Shown: positions 7,251 through 14,384 of the stretch, one piece after another
Position numbering within the stretch: the stretch's first letter is position 1
How the letters are laid out: each line of letters starts with the position of its first letter
Origin: an uncultured Parabacteroides sp.
Lineage (GTDB): Bacteria > Bacteroidota > Bacteroidia > Bacteroidales > Tannerellaceae
Reading direction: 5' to 3'
Assembly (NCBI GenBank): GCA_910577325.1
Contig: CAJTMR010000042.1
Coordinates: 1 to 16,570, forward strand
DNA: 16,570 nt
Notes under the pieces: generated by a model
Databases searched by the model: none
Told to the model about the DNA's origin: nothing
Seen by the model: only the letters and a program-made list of their open reading frames with translations
Position numbers and translations under genes: made by a program

Positions 7251-10200
7251 TTAGAAATTCAAGCTAAGTCCCAAAGAATAGGTTTTGACCAACGGATAAG
7301 AACCACGCTGTCCCCGGCTTTCCGGATCCACCAGCTTTTCTTTACTGAATGTAAACGGATTCTGCAAATTCGCATATACCCGGATATTACCGATACCGAT
7401 CTTCTTCAATCCCATCTGATCAAACATATAGCCTAACTGGATATATTTCACACGACAATAACTTGCATCAAAATGCCAGAAATCAGATGTATGGTGATTG
7501 CTGCCATAAGATGAATTAGGAGCCATACGCGGATAGCGGGCGGTCGTGTTGGTCGGTGTCCAATAATCACGCTGAACAGCCAACGGGGTCTGGCCATCTC
7601 CTCCCACATTCAGACCGAAAGAATAGGGTTCCGAATAATAGGCATCAACACCTTGCACGCCTTGGAACAAAACTTCCAACGTCCACTTCTTATAATCTAA
7701 CGTGACATTGGCGAAATAATTCAGCTTCGGTTGTGCATCACCGCGAATCACCCGGTCGTCAGTCGTGATGCGTCCATCGCCATTCCGGTCGACATAATGA
7801 ATGTCACCCGGTTTCTGACCATCAAAGATAACCACTCCTTCTTTAGGGATCATTCTACCGGATTCATCTGTCGTAAAATCACTTTCCTGCAGCAAGCCGG
7901 TTGTCGGATATACATAATAGCTATTCAAAGCATATCCCACTTGATGAATACGGTCTCCGTTATCATAAGGAGCACCAAAAAGCGACTCGATCTTATTTTT
8001 ATTTTGAGATAGACCGGCATGCACATTAAAGCCGAAATCCTTTGTCAGGTTCTTCCCGTAGACCATATCCAGCTCCCAGCCCCTGTTGCGGACTTTACCG
8101 GAATTCAGCGGAGCAGAAGAAATCCCCCCGATATAAGAGGTCGGCGGCGTAATGATCATGTCCGTAGTCAACTTATTATAATAATCGAACGTGATCGCCA
8201 AATCCTTGAATAAACGGATATCCGCACCAACATTCAACATGTGAACCGTCTCCCACGTGATATCCGGATTTCCGAAGACCGTTTCGTTTCCATTACCGGC
8301 ATCTATCAACGATTGATATTTATACAGCCCAATGTTTTCATTTCCCAACAAACCGTAAGAAGCTCTCAACTTGAATTCGGAAATTTTATTTCTCAAAGGC
8401 TTCATGAACGACTCTTCATGCAAGTTCCAACCGCCACCGACTGAGGGGAACACACCAAACTTATTTCCTTTTCCAAAACGGGAAGAACCGTCACGGCGCA
8501 CAGTCGCTTCCAACAAATAGCGAGAGTCAAACGTATAATTTGCCTTTGCAAAGACAGAAATCATAGAATAACGGTCCCAATCTCCGGTATTGGTCAATTC
8601 CTGATTATATCCGGCAATGGCGAACAGGCGGTGTTTCTGATGTTCAAATGTGTATTCGGCTGTTCCACCTAAATAATAATAGCTGGAACGGTCTTTCGAT
8701 GCACCGTAAGAAGCACCCCATGTTTGCAGAAAAGCACCGGAGTTATAATCAAAGAAGTTATAGGCCTCACGCTCATCACGCTGTGCACTGCTACTGATGC
8801 GATATGAATATTGTCCGCGGACAATCAATTTAGGGAGAATCTCCCAACGCGGTGCGATATTAATGCTGATATTATCTTCCAAGTTCGTACGAATACCGCC
8901 TCGTTCAATAATAGCCGCCGGATTTCGCTGTTCCGGTCTATTTCCATAATACACGATATCGCTTCCCTCTTTCATCGGATAGTGAATTACAGTTGTCGGC
9001 GGTGTACGATAGATATAGGTAAAGATATCGCCTCCGTTGTCGAACAACGGTTTTTCCCGATTGGTACGATAGGAATTAAAGTCCATGTTGACCGACAGAT
9101 TATCCAACAGGTTGACTGATGTATTGGCACGAATGTTCAAACGGTCGGAGTTCGTATTCTCTACCAAACCGTTGTTTTGCAAATAATTCACCGTCAAAGC
9201 AAAGCGCGCCAAGTTGCTACCGCCGGAAACCGCGACGGAATGGCTCTGTACGGAACCATTTTTAAACAACCAGTCAGCCCAATCCGTATCCGGATAATTG
9301 ATCGGGTCCGTATGATTGCGGGTGGCCTCAATCGCTTCCTTAGAATAAACCGCATTCCCTCCGATATTCAAATTGGCAGCATTCACCATCTCCATATAGC
9401 CTGCACCATCAATAAATTCAGGCAGATAAGTAGCCTGCTGCAAACCGAAATAGCCATTATAGGAAACGTTTACCTTTCCCGGCATGCCACGTTTCGTTTT
9501 TACAACGATAACACCATTAGCGGCACGAGCACCATAAATGGCAGCAGCGGCAGCATCTTTCAAAACTGTCACACTCTCGATCGTATTCGGATCCAACTGA
9601 TTCATATCCATCGGGATACCATCTACCAATACCAGCGGATCGTTATTGGTTTCCAACGAAGAAATACCCCGGATCTTAATCGTTGCAGCATCAGCACCCG
9701 GCAAACCGGATCCTTGTGTTACGTTCAAGCCGGTAATACCACCTTGCAAAGACTGAGAAAGAGAAGTAATCGGTTTCGATGCCATATTTTTAGACACATC
9801 CAAAGAGGAAATAGAAGAGATAGAGTTCAACTTCTTTTCTTCCGAAATACCGGTAACCACAACTTCATCCAACAATTCCGATTCCGCGCTCAAGGATACC
9901 GTCAAGTTACTGATCGCACGCGACACGACATATTCATAGTCCTTAAATCCGATATAACGGAAAACCAGGACATCCCCTCTTTTTGCCTTGATATTAAAAT
10001 ATCCATTGGCATCACTCACCGTACCGGCCGCCGTTCCTTTGATAACGATATTTACTCCTGCCAACGGATAAGGTGGTTCGGAATTTTCCATCACCTGTCC
10101 TTGAATAGTCCAATTTCTGTCATCAGCAGTTTGGCTGCTGATGACATCCGGTAGACCGGATGTCACTTCTTTTGCAATCGCTATATAATCTTCTATTTGT

Positions 10201-10526
10201 TTGAAAGAATAACCATCGCCCAATACGGAACGCAAAGCCACCAATATATCAGTTGTCTTTACATCCACCGAAACCAACTGATTGTTTTGCAATTCATCAC
10301 AACTATAAGCGATTTTGACTCCCGACTGCTTCATAATAGCATCCAGCACTTGCTCCAAGCGGGCATTCTTAAAAGATAAATTCAACGTGTACTTTTGCTC
10401 TAAAAGAGTTGTTGATGCCGAAATATCCGGCGAAATACTTAATAAATTAATGAGTAAAAATAGAAATAACGAACGCTTTAAGACTTTTTGTGCATACACA
10501 AAAGCCCCATGTCTGCTTTTTTCCAT
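7251..10526 (-). CDS. SusC/RagA-family TonB-dependent outer-membrane receptor with STN signalling domain
   Basis: This TonB-dependent beta-barrel imports the SusD-bound ligand across the outer membrane. I take ATG 10526 as the start (1091 residues); the longer frame begins at a TTG at 10574 and adds 16 residues before the signal peptide. The signal is basic KRSLFLFLLINLLS (about 17-30). An STN domain follows at about 48-118 (LNLSFKNARLEQVLDAIMKQ). Then come a carboxypeptidase-like beta domain (about 140-215), a TonB box DEVVVTG (220-226), a plug with DPLVLVDGIP and GARAANGVIVVKTKRG, and a barrel ending in TYSLGLSLNF. The STN domain is what couples such receptors to FecR anti-sigma factors, and a fecR gene lies directly upstream. 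The leader carries a likely antisense RNA. The transport substrate is unknown. Confidence 0.96.
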   Translation of the reverse strand: MEKSRHGAFVYAQKVLKRSLFLFLLINLLSISPDISASTTLLEQKYTLNLSFKNARLEQVLDAIMKQSGVKIAYSCDELQNNQLVSVDVKTTDILVALRSVLGDGYSFKQIEDYIAIAKEVTSGLPDVISSQTADDRNWTIQGQVMENSEPPYPLAGVNIVIKGTAAGTVSDANGYFNIKAKRGDVLVFRYIGFKDYEYVVSRAISNLTVSLSAESELLDEVVVTGISEEKKLNSISSISSLDVSKNMASKPITSLSQSLQGGITGLNVTQGSGLPGADAATIKIRGISSLETNNDPLVLVDGIPMDMNQLDPNTIESVTVLKDAAAAAIYGARAANGVIVVKTKRGMPGKVNVSYNGYFGLQQATYLPEFIDGAGYMEMVNAANLNIGGNAVYSKEAIEATRNHTDPINYPDTDWADWLFKNGSVQSHSVAVSGGSNLARFALTVNYLQNNGLVENTNSDRLNIRANTSVNLLDNLSVNMDFNSYRTNREKPLFDNGGDIFTYIYRTPPTTVIHYPMKEGSDIVYYGNRPEQRNPAAIIERGGIRTNLEDNISINIAPRWEILPKLIVRGQYSYRISSSAQRDEREAYNFFDYNSGAFLQTWGASYGASKDRSSYYYLGGTAEYTFEHQKHRLFAIAGYNQELTNTGDWDRYSMISVFAKANYTFDSRYLLEATVRRDGSSRFGKGNKFGVFPSVGGGWNLHEESFMKPLRNKISEFKLRASYGLLGNENIGLYKYQSLIDAGNGNETVFGNPDITWETVHMLNVGADIRLFKDLAITFDYYNKLTTDMIITPPTSYIGGISSAPLNSGKVRNRGWELDMVYGKNLTKDFGFNVHAGLSQNKNKIESLFGAPYDNGDRIHQVGYALNSYYVYPTTGLLQESDFTTDESGRMIPKEGVVIFDGQKPGDIHYVDRNGDGRITTDDRVIRGDAQPKLNYFANVTLDYKKWTLEVLFQGVQGVDAYYSEPYSFGLNVGGDGQTPLAVQRDYWTPTNTTARYPRMAPNSSYGSNHHTSDFWHFDASYCRVKYIQLGYMFDQMGLKKIGIGNIRVYANLQNPFTFSKEKLVDPESRGQRGSYPLVKTYSLGLSLNF

Positions 10527-10533
10527 AAATTTG
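10526..10533 (+). promoter_or_regulatory. Antisense -7 box at the susC start
   Basis: TAAATTTG on the plus strand is a TAnnTTTG match that overlaps the first base of the susC start codon. Transcription would begin near 10538 and run against the susC leader. No TTTG lies at the expected -33 distance, so the match rests on the -7 box alone. Confidence 0.4.
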
Positions 10534-10567
10534 TATTTTACAGGTTTAAACTGAGTTATTAAAATGT

Positions 10568-10603
10568 TTAGCAATCTGTTACGGGAGGCAGTATCTGGTA
10601 CAT
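10568..10603 (-). CDS. Possible 11-residue leader peptide upstream of susC
   Basis: In the fecR-susC gap the minus strand reads AAGGAG, five bases, then ATG, and encodes MYQILPPVTDC before TAA. The GGAG and the ATG both lie in the hairpin 10584-10612, so folding would hide them. Bacteroidetes rarely depend on Shine-Dalgarno pairing, so the match may be chance created by the palindrome. It could be a translated leader that affects susC, but this is speculative. Confidence 0.15.
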   Translation of the reverse strand: MYQILPPVTDC

Positions 10604-10617
10604 ACTGTCTCCTTTTT
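10584..10617 (+). terminator. Rightward intrinsic terminator inside the fecR-susC gap
   Basis: An 11-bp stem (10584-10594 with 10602-10612, one wobble) with a 7-base loop is followed by TTTTT on the plus strand. On the minus strand, the direction of fecR and susC, the hairpin is preceded by A and followed by CGTAAC, so it should not terminate that operon. It is best explained as the end of an antisense RNA. Confidence 0.65.
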
Positions 10618-10637
10618 GTGTTTTCATGATATCTAAG

Positions 10638-11822
10638 TCATCGTACCTCCTCTCTTTTTTGTTCAACATAAATGATATTTCCTTGGCTTCGTTCCAATTT
10701 TACATCGGATGTAAAACTGATCAATTCCAATAATTGCTCCAAACTGATCTTCCGATCCATGACCAAAGAAAAACGTTTGTCCTTCAACTGTTCATTTTGA
10801 TACCGGACGGTAAAATCATACCAATGCAACAACTTATTAAAGATTTCCTCCAATGTGGCATCCCTGAAAATATATTCTCCATTTATCCAAGATGTATACA
10901 AATCCGTGTCGACAACCCGTATCCCGGACTTATGACTTTCCTTATTATAACAGAACTGCTCGGAAGGGACAATCCGGAATTCCTCACCGCCATCCGCTTT
11001 TACAGCGACAGACCCTCCAACCAGTGTAACACGGGCCATTTGCTCGGATTGATAAGCCGAGACGTTGAAAGAGGTTCCCAAAACCCGGACTGCAACCTCA
11101 TCCGTTCTCACGACAAAAGGACTGTCCGGATTCTTAGCCACATCAAAGAACGCCTCTCCTTTCAACCGGACCTCGCGCATTTCCCCTGCAAAGCGAGTCG
11201 GATAGGATAACTCCGATTCAGCATTCAGCCAAACGTGCGTTCCATCTGCCAACTCCAGTTCGTAAGCATTTCCTTTCGGTATCACCAGATGGTTCCAAGA
11301 CAACTTTTCTTCATCCGAAGGCTTCTCCCTGTCCGACTCATACGAAAGCTGTCCGACCAAATTATTCCGAATCACCATATTGCCCTGCTGGATCGAAAAA
11401 CTATCTTGCCTTAGCGGAATCCGTTCCCCATTATCCAACAATAAAGTCGGTTGATTTATGTTTTTCAAAACATCCGGCCCGGCAGTCCAATCCGGCTCCG
11501 TTGGCCTGTTCATAAAATAAAGCCCTACGGAAAACGCAATAGCGACCAAAGCCGCATAAGGCAACCAACGTTTTAAGTTGAACTTTTTCTTCTTCTCCAC
11601 AGTCTGGTTGCACACCTTCATCCAAGCCTGTCCGACATCATAGTCAGAATCATCTTGCTTTCCGACAGTCTCGAAACTGCGATATAGTCCACTCACTTGC
11701 TCGAACTGCCTTCTGTTGGCTTGCGAACAAGCAAGCCACTCGTTCAACTGGCGATGCTCGTCTTCGGTCGCATCTCCGGACAGGACGGACAACATGATCT
11801 CATATATCGTTTCAGACTTCAT
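10638..11822 (-). CDS. FecR-family anti-sigma factor with DUF4974 C-terminus
   Basis: FecR-type proteins sit in the inner membrane. They hold an ECF sigma factor in the cytoplasm and receive the signal from a TonB receptor's STN domain in the periplasm. I take ATG at 11822 (394 residues); the frame also opens at a TTG at 11828, which adds only two residues. Residues 1-80 are the cytoplasmic sigma-binding part. One membrane helix lies at about 85-104 (RWLPYAALVAIAFSVGLYFM). The FecR domain follows in the middle, with GNAYELELADGTHVWLNAESEL and GEAFFDVAKNPDSPFVV. The DUF4974 domain (about 310-390, ATLEEIFNKLLHWYDF) ends the protein. It lies between its sigma factor and the STN-containing SusC, the standard order for this circuit. 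A doubled GGGTAGG motif lies just upstream. Confidence 0.95.
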   Translation of the reverse strand: MKSETIYEIMLSVLSGDATEDEHRQLNEWLACSQANRRQFEQVSGLYRSFETVGKQDDSDYDVGQAWMKVCNQTVEKKKKFNLKRWLPYAALVAIAFSVGLYFMNRPTEPDWTAGPDVLKNINQPTLLLDNGERIPLRQDSFSIQQGNMVIRNNLVGQLSYESDREKPSDEEKLSWNHLVIPKGNAYELELADGTHVWLNAESELSYPTRFAGEMREVRLKGEAFFDVAKNPDSPFVVRTDEVAVRVLGTSFNVSAYQSEQMARVTLVGGSVAVKADGGEEFRIVPSEQFCYNKESHKSGIRVVDTDLYTSWINGEYIFRDATLEEIFNKLLHWYDFTVRYQNEQLKDKRFSLVMDRKISLEQLLELISFTSDVKLERSQGNIIYVEQKREEVR

Positions 11823-11852
11823 TTGCAATGCTTTTTATTATATGACAACAGC

Positions 11853-11876
11853 GGGTAGGAAAATGGGTAGGGAAAA
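11853..11876. promoter_or_regulatory. Doubled 12-bp GGGTAGG motif upstream of fecR
   Basis: GGGTAGGAAAAT (11853-11864) and GGGTAGGGAAAA (11865-11876) lie head to tail, 31 bases from the fecR ATG. Read on the minus strand, a CCCTACCC copy is followed about 17 bases later by TTGTCATATAAT. That spacing is compatible with a -35/-10 pair for an ECF sigma factor. This is a guess from spacing; no consensus for this sigma factor is known to me. Confidence 0.3.
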
Positions 11877-11953
11877 AATAAACTTTTTTCATATATCCAT
11901 GACAAATTCAGCCTGTATGTAATTTGTTGCCGGCAGTACCGAACACAGAACAG

Positions 11954-12496
11954 CTACACGACCACGTCAAGAACGGTTTTCATCAGCATAAAGAGCAGGA
12001 CAGTTCCCAGTAAATCAATCAATTCTTCCCGCATAATCCGAAAAGCTTCTCCCAAATGGTACTTGACAGTATGGACCGATATCCCGGTCACTTCCGCTAT
12101 TTCCTTATATTTCAATCCTTTTATACATTTAAGAAGAAATACTTGTTTACATTTAGGGGGCAACTTACGAAGAGCCTCCCGCACTTCTTGTTTATATCGG
12201 AAATCATTCTCCTCTCCGGCTTGTCCATTCCACTCTTCTACAAGCGAGGCCAGAAAACTTTCTTTCGATAATTCTGCCTTATAATAATTCAAGCAGCGGT
12301 TATAGACAGAGCGGTAAGCATAAGGCAAAAAGTTATCCCCGTTGATCGTCAAACCGTCTTTTTCCCAAACGGCAATAAAAAAGCTTTGGACAATATCTTC
12401 TACAATTTGTTTATCCGACAAATAACGGGAGGCATAACGGCACAATTCCGCATAATACATCCGAAATAATTGCTCAAAAAGTAGTTCATTGACCAT
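11954..12496 (-). CDS. RpoE-like ECF RNA polymerase sigma factor (Bacteroidetes type)
   Basis: This ECF sigma factor would direct RNA polymerase to the susCD promoter when FecR releases it. I choose ATG 12496 (180 residues), because the longer frame opens only at a TTG at 12508. Region 2 spans about 6-75 (LFEQLFRMYYAELCRYASRY, with EDIVQSFFIAVWE at 33-45). Region 4 spans about 108-158 and contains the helix-turn-helix YKEIAEVTGISVHTVKYHLGEAF. Sigma region 3 is absent, as expected for ECF factors. The C-terminus is odd: residues 159-180 are almost entirely hydrophobic (LLGTVLLFMLMKTVLDVVV), as if able to contact the membrane. It is the first gene of the leftward operon and lies 131 bases before the fecR start. 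Confidence 0.95.
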   Translation of the reverse strand: MVNELLFEQLFRMYYAELCRYASRYLSDKQIVEDIVQSFFIAVWEKDGLTINGDNFLPYAYRSVYNRCLNYYKAELSKESFLASLVEEWNGQAGEENDFRYKQEVREALRKLPPKCKQVFLLKCIKGLKYKEIAEVTGISVHTVKYHLGEAFRIMREELIDLLGTVLLFMLMKTVLDVVV

Positions 12497-12539
12497 TTTC
12501 CCATTCAATTTTTCAATCTTATAAGATAACTTATCGCTA

Positions 12540-12547
12540 CAAATATA
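12540..12547 (-). promoter_or_regulatory. Promoter -7 box for the sigma factor gene
   Basis: The minus strand reads TATATTTG, a TAnnTTTG match, placing a start near 12533 and a leader of about 37 bases to ATG 12496. No good -33 element is visible. A housekeeping-type box here suggests the sigma gene has a basal promoter and is not only autoregulated. Confidence 0.45.
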
Positions 12548-12652
12548 GATAAAAACAATAAACAGGAGTGAAAAACATAATAATCCATAACGCTTTTGTT
12601 AAAAGTCAAATTTTTAATTATATGTTGTAGAACACATTTCTCACAAAGGTGT

Positions 12653-12660
12653 TATCTTTG
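12653..12660 (+). promoter_or_regulatory. Promoter -7 box for the lrgA-lrgB pair
   Basis: TATCTTTG matches TAnnTTTG and lies 29 bases before the ATG at 12690. The -33 region is weak. The 12548-12652 stretch between this box and the divergent sigma-gene box is AT-rich, and I see no further element in it. Confidence 0.5.
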
Positions 12661-12689
12661 CGGCAGTTATCTAAAAAGACAGTAAGGAC

Positions 12690-13040
12690 ATGCTAATAGA
12701 AGCATTTTACATCCTCTTCTTCTATTTTACGGGAGAGTTTATCAGTTATTTTATCGACGGGTTCATTCCGGGTAGTGTCATCGGGATGGTGCTACTGTTC
12801 CTCGCTTTGGCATTCAAGGTCGTCAAGCCGGAGAAAGTGAAGAAGGCATCCATGCTCCTGACCGAAAACATGGGATTGTTTTTCCTACCGGCGGGTGTGG
12901 GATTGATGAATTCGCTCGGTATCATTTCCCGATACTGGACCGTGATCGTGACGGCTTCCGTCGTCAGCACGCTGCTTGTCATTGCCAGCGTGGCACTCAT
13001 CCAGCAAAAGTTAGGAAAGGAGACGGACAAAGATGAATGA
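12690..13040 (+). CDS. lrgA: CidA/LrgA-family small membrane protein
   Basis: The 116-residue protein has four hydrophobic segments. It carries the family features FIPGSVIGMVLLFLAL (about 25-40) and LLTENMGLFFLPAGVGLMN (about 56-74), and a charged C-terminus. LrgA and CidA were described as holin-like regulators of murein hydrolases in Staphylococcus. Related pairs in Bacillus (PftAB) transport pyruvate, and the plant relative PLGG1 moves glycolate and glycerate, so a small organic acid carrier role is equally plausible here. Its last codons overlap the lrgB start by eight bases (ATGAATGA), indicating translational coupling. The typical LytS/LytR two-component regulators are absent. The start is ATG at 12690 after TAAGGAC. 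Confidence 0.88.
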   Translation: MLIEAFYILFFYFTGEFISYFIDGFIPGSVIGMVLLFLALAFKVVKPEKVKKASMLLTENMGLFFLPAGVGLMNSLGIISRYWTVIVTASVVSTLLVIASVALIQQKLGKETDKDE

Positions 13041-13731
13041 GCTGGCACAATCGGAAATCTTTTCGCTGACATTGGTGGTCGGCACTTATCTGGCCTCCTT
13101 GACGTTATACAAGAAGACGCGTATCAGCCTGCTGCATCCCCTCATTCTCTCCATCTTCGTCATTATCGTGGTTTTGAAAGCGATGGATATCGAATACGAA
13201 GTGTTCCAGAAAGGCAGCCACCTGATCCATTTCCTGCTGGGGCCATCGGTCGTGGCATTGGGCTATGTGCTCCATGAACAGATCCGATACCTGAAAGGGA
13301 ACGTGGTTTCAATCCTGACATCCGTCTTCGTCGGAGCGATCGTCGGGATTGTCAGCGTCATCGCGATCGGCAAGATGATGGGAGCCGATGCCGCGTTGGT
13401 CGCCACACTCGAACCCAAATCAGTCACGACCCCGATCGCAATGGGCATAGCCGAGAAGTCGGGTGGCATCCCTTCGCTGACGGCAGTCGTCGTGGTGGCA
13501 GTCGGAATATTCGGCAGTCTCGTCGGCCCGTTCGTTATGAAAGTGTTAGGCATCGAAAGCCGCATTGCCAAAGGGTTGGCACTGGGAGCCTCTTCACATG
13601 GGGTAGGCACTTCGGTCGCAATCCAGATCGGCGCGGTGGAAGGAGCTTTGAGCGGACTGGCCATCGGCCTGATGGGGATCATGACGGCTATCCTCGTTCC
13701 GGCCATCAGCTTTATTATCTCGCTCTTTTAG
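13033..13731 (+). CDS. lrgB: LrgB/CidB-family membrane protein
   Basis: The 232-residue inner-membrane protein is the partner of the LrgA-like protein. It shows the family landmarks HFLLGPSVVALGYVLHEQ (about 66-83), ATLEPKSVTTPIAMGIAE (about 123-140) and LGASSHGVGTSVAIQIGAVEGALSGLAIGLMG (about 184-215). The usual glycine- and histidine-containing motif appears as ASSHGVGT. It has about six or seven membrane segments. As for its partner, either control of murein hydrolase activity or transport of a small carboxylate is possible, and the sequence does not decide. Its TAG stop (13729-13731) abuts the -33 element of the efp promoter. Confidence 0.9.
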   Translation: MNELAQSEIFSLTLVVGTYLASLTLYKKTRISLLHPLILSIFVIIVVLKAMDIEYEVFQKGSHLIHFLLGPSVVALGYVLHEQIRYLKGNVVSILTSVFVGAIVGIVSVIAIGKMMGADAALVATLEPKSVTTPIAMGIAEKSGGIPSLTAVVVVAVGIFGSLVGPFVMKVLGIESRIAKGLALGASSHGVGTSVAIQIGAVEGALSGLAIGLMGIMTAILVPAISFIISLF

Positions 13732-13761
13732 TTTGAATTACAAAAAAAAACACTACTTTTG
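13732..13761 (+). promoter_or_regulatory. Full-consensus Bacteroidetes promoter for efp
   Basis: TTTG (13732-13735) and TACTTTTG (13754-13761) are separated by 18 bases, including an A-rich spacer. Both elements match the Bacteroides housekeeping consensus. The -33 box begins at the base after the lrgB stop. The expected start is near 13766, giving a leader of about 54 bases before efp. It is the best promoter in the window, as suits a highly expressed translation factor. Confidence 0.75.
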
Positions 13762-13819
13762 CATCTGAAATTCATCACAAGATAAATCGAGATAAATTAA
13801 TAATATAAAACACATTAGT

Positions 13820-14383
13820 ATGATTAATTCACAAGACATCAAGAAAGGAACATGCATCCGTCTGGACGGTAAACTCTATTTCTGCGTCGATTTTCTTCAC
13901 GTAAAACCGGGAAAAGGTAATACGATTATGCGTACAACCCTGAAAGACGTTGTAAAAGGCGGTCAGATCGAACGTCGTTTCAACATCGGTGAAAAACTGG
14001 AAGACGTACGCGTAGAACGTCGCCCGTACCAATATACATATCAGGAAGGCGAACACTATCACTTCATGAACCAGGAAACCTTCGACGATATCATCATCGA
14101 CAAGAACCTGATCAACGGTGTGGACTTCATGATCGAAGGCCAGATCGTGGAAGTCGTTTCAGACGCTTCGACAGAAACTGTCCTGTTCGCAGATATGCCT
14201 GTTAAAGTACAGTTGAAAGTAACTTATACGGAACCGGGTATCAAAGGCGATACGGCAACCAACACGTTGAAACCTGCAACAGTAGAATCCGGCGCAGAAG
14301 TACGCGTTCCGTTGTTCATTGAAGAAGGTGAAATCATCGAAATCAATACACAGGACGGTTCTTACGTAGGACGTATCCGGTAA
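13820..14383 (+). CDS. efp: Translation elongation factor P
   Basis: EF-P binds ribosomes stalled on consecutive prolines and speeds peptide bond formation. The 187 residues match the bacterial three-domain form. Domain I contains the loop VKPGKGNT, with lysine K32 at the tip, equivalent to the modified K34 of the E. coli protein. The C-terminal domain ends in the signature GEIIEINTQDGSYVGRIR. In other bacteria this tip residue is lysylated, rhamnosylated or aminopentanolated, but no epmA, epmB, earP or ymfI homologue is nearby, so the modification cannot be told from here. It has its own strong promoter directly behind lrgB and is followed by a perfect palindrome and radC. Confidence 0.97.
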   Translation: MINSQDIKKGTCIRLDGKLYFCVDFLHVKPGKGNTIMRTTLKDVVKGGQIERRFNIGEKLEDVRVERRPYQYTYQEGEHYHFMNQETFDDIIIDKNLINGVDFMIEGQIVEVVSDASTETVLFADMPVKVQLKVTYTEPGIKGDTATNTLKPATVESGAEVRVPLFIEEGEIIEINTQDGSYVGRIR

Positions 14384-14384
14384 A

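Larger units (their letters stand above)
10538..10618 (+). ncRNA. Candidate cis-antisense small RNA against the susC leader (DonS-like)
   Basis: The plus strand between susC and fecR has a TAAATTTG promoter box (10526-10533). Roughly 50 bases downstream of the expected start is a strong terminator, with stem 10584-10594 paired to 10602-10612 (one G-T wobble), a 7-base loop and TTTTT at 10613-10617. The resulting RNA would be about 80 bases and fully complementary to the susC 5' leader. In Bacteroides fragilis, cis-encoded sRNAs of the DonS type lie opposite the leader of susC-like genes in sigma/anti-sigma controlled loci and repress them. The position and strand here match that arrangement. 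The 5' end is inferred from the box only, and no conserved DonS sequence was compared. Confidence 0.5.

Noticed and set aside
9177..10154. Long open frame of 325 codons on the plus strand opposite susC
   Set aside because: It is the mirror of the susC plug and signal region, rich in Ile, Arg and His as antisense frames are, with no domain and no promoter box at its start.
11902..11927. ACAAATT/AATTTGT inverted repeat between sigma and fecR genes
   Set aside because: A 7-bp AT-rich stem with a 12-base loop is too weak to call a terminator or operator.
13263..13706. 147-codon minus-strand frame inside lrgB
   Set aside because: Antisense shadow of a membrane protein gene with strong codon bias; no start region or domain.
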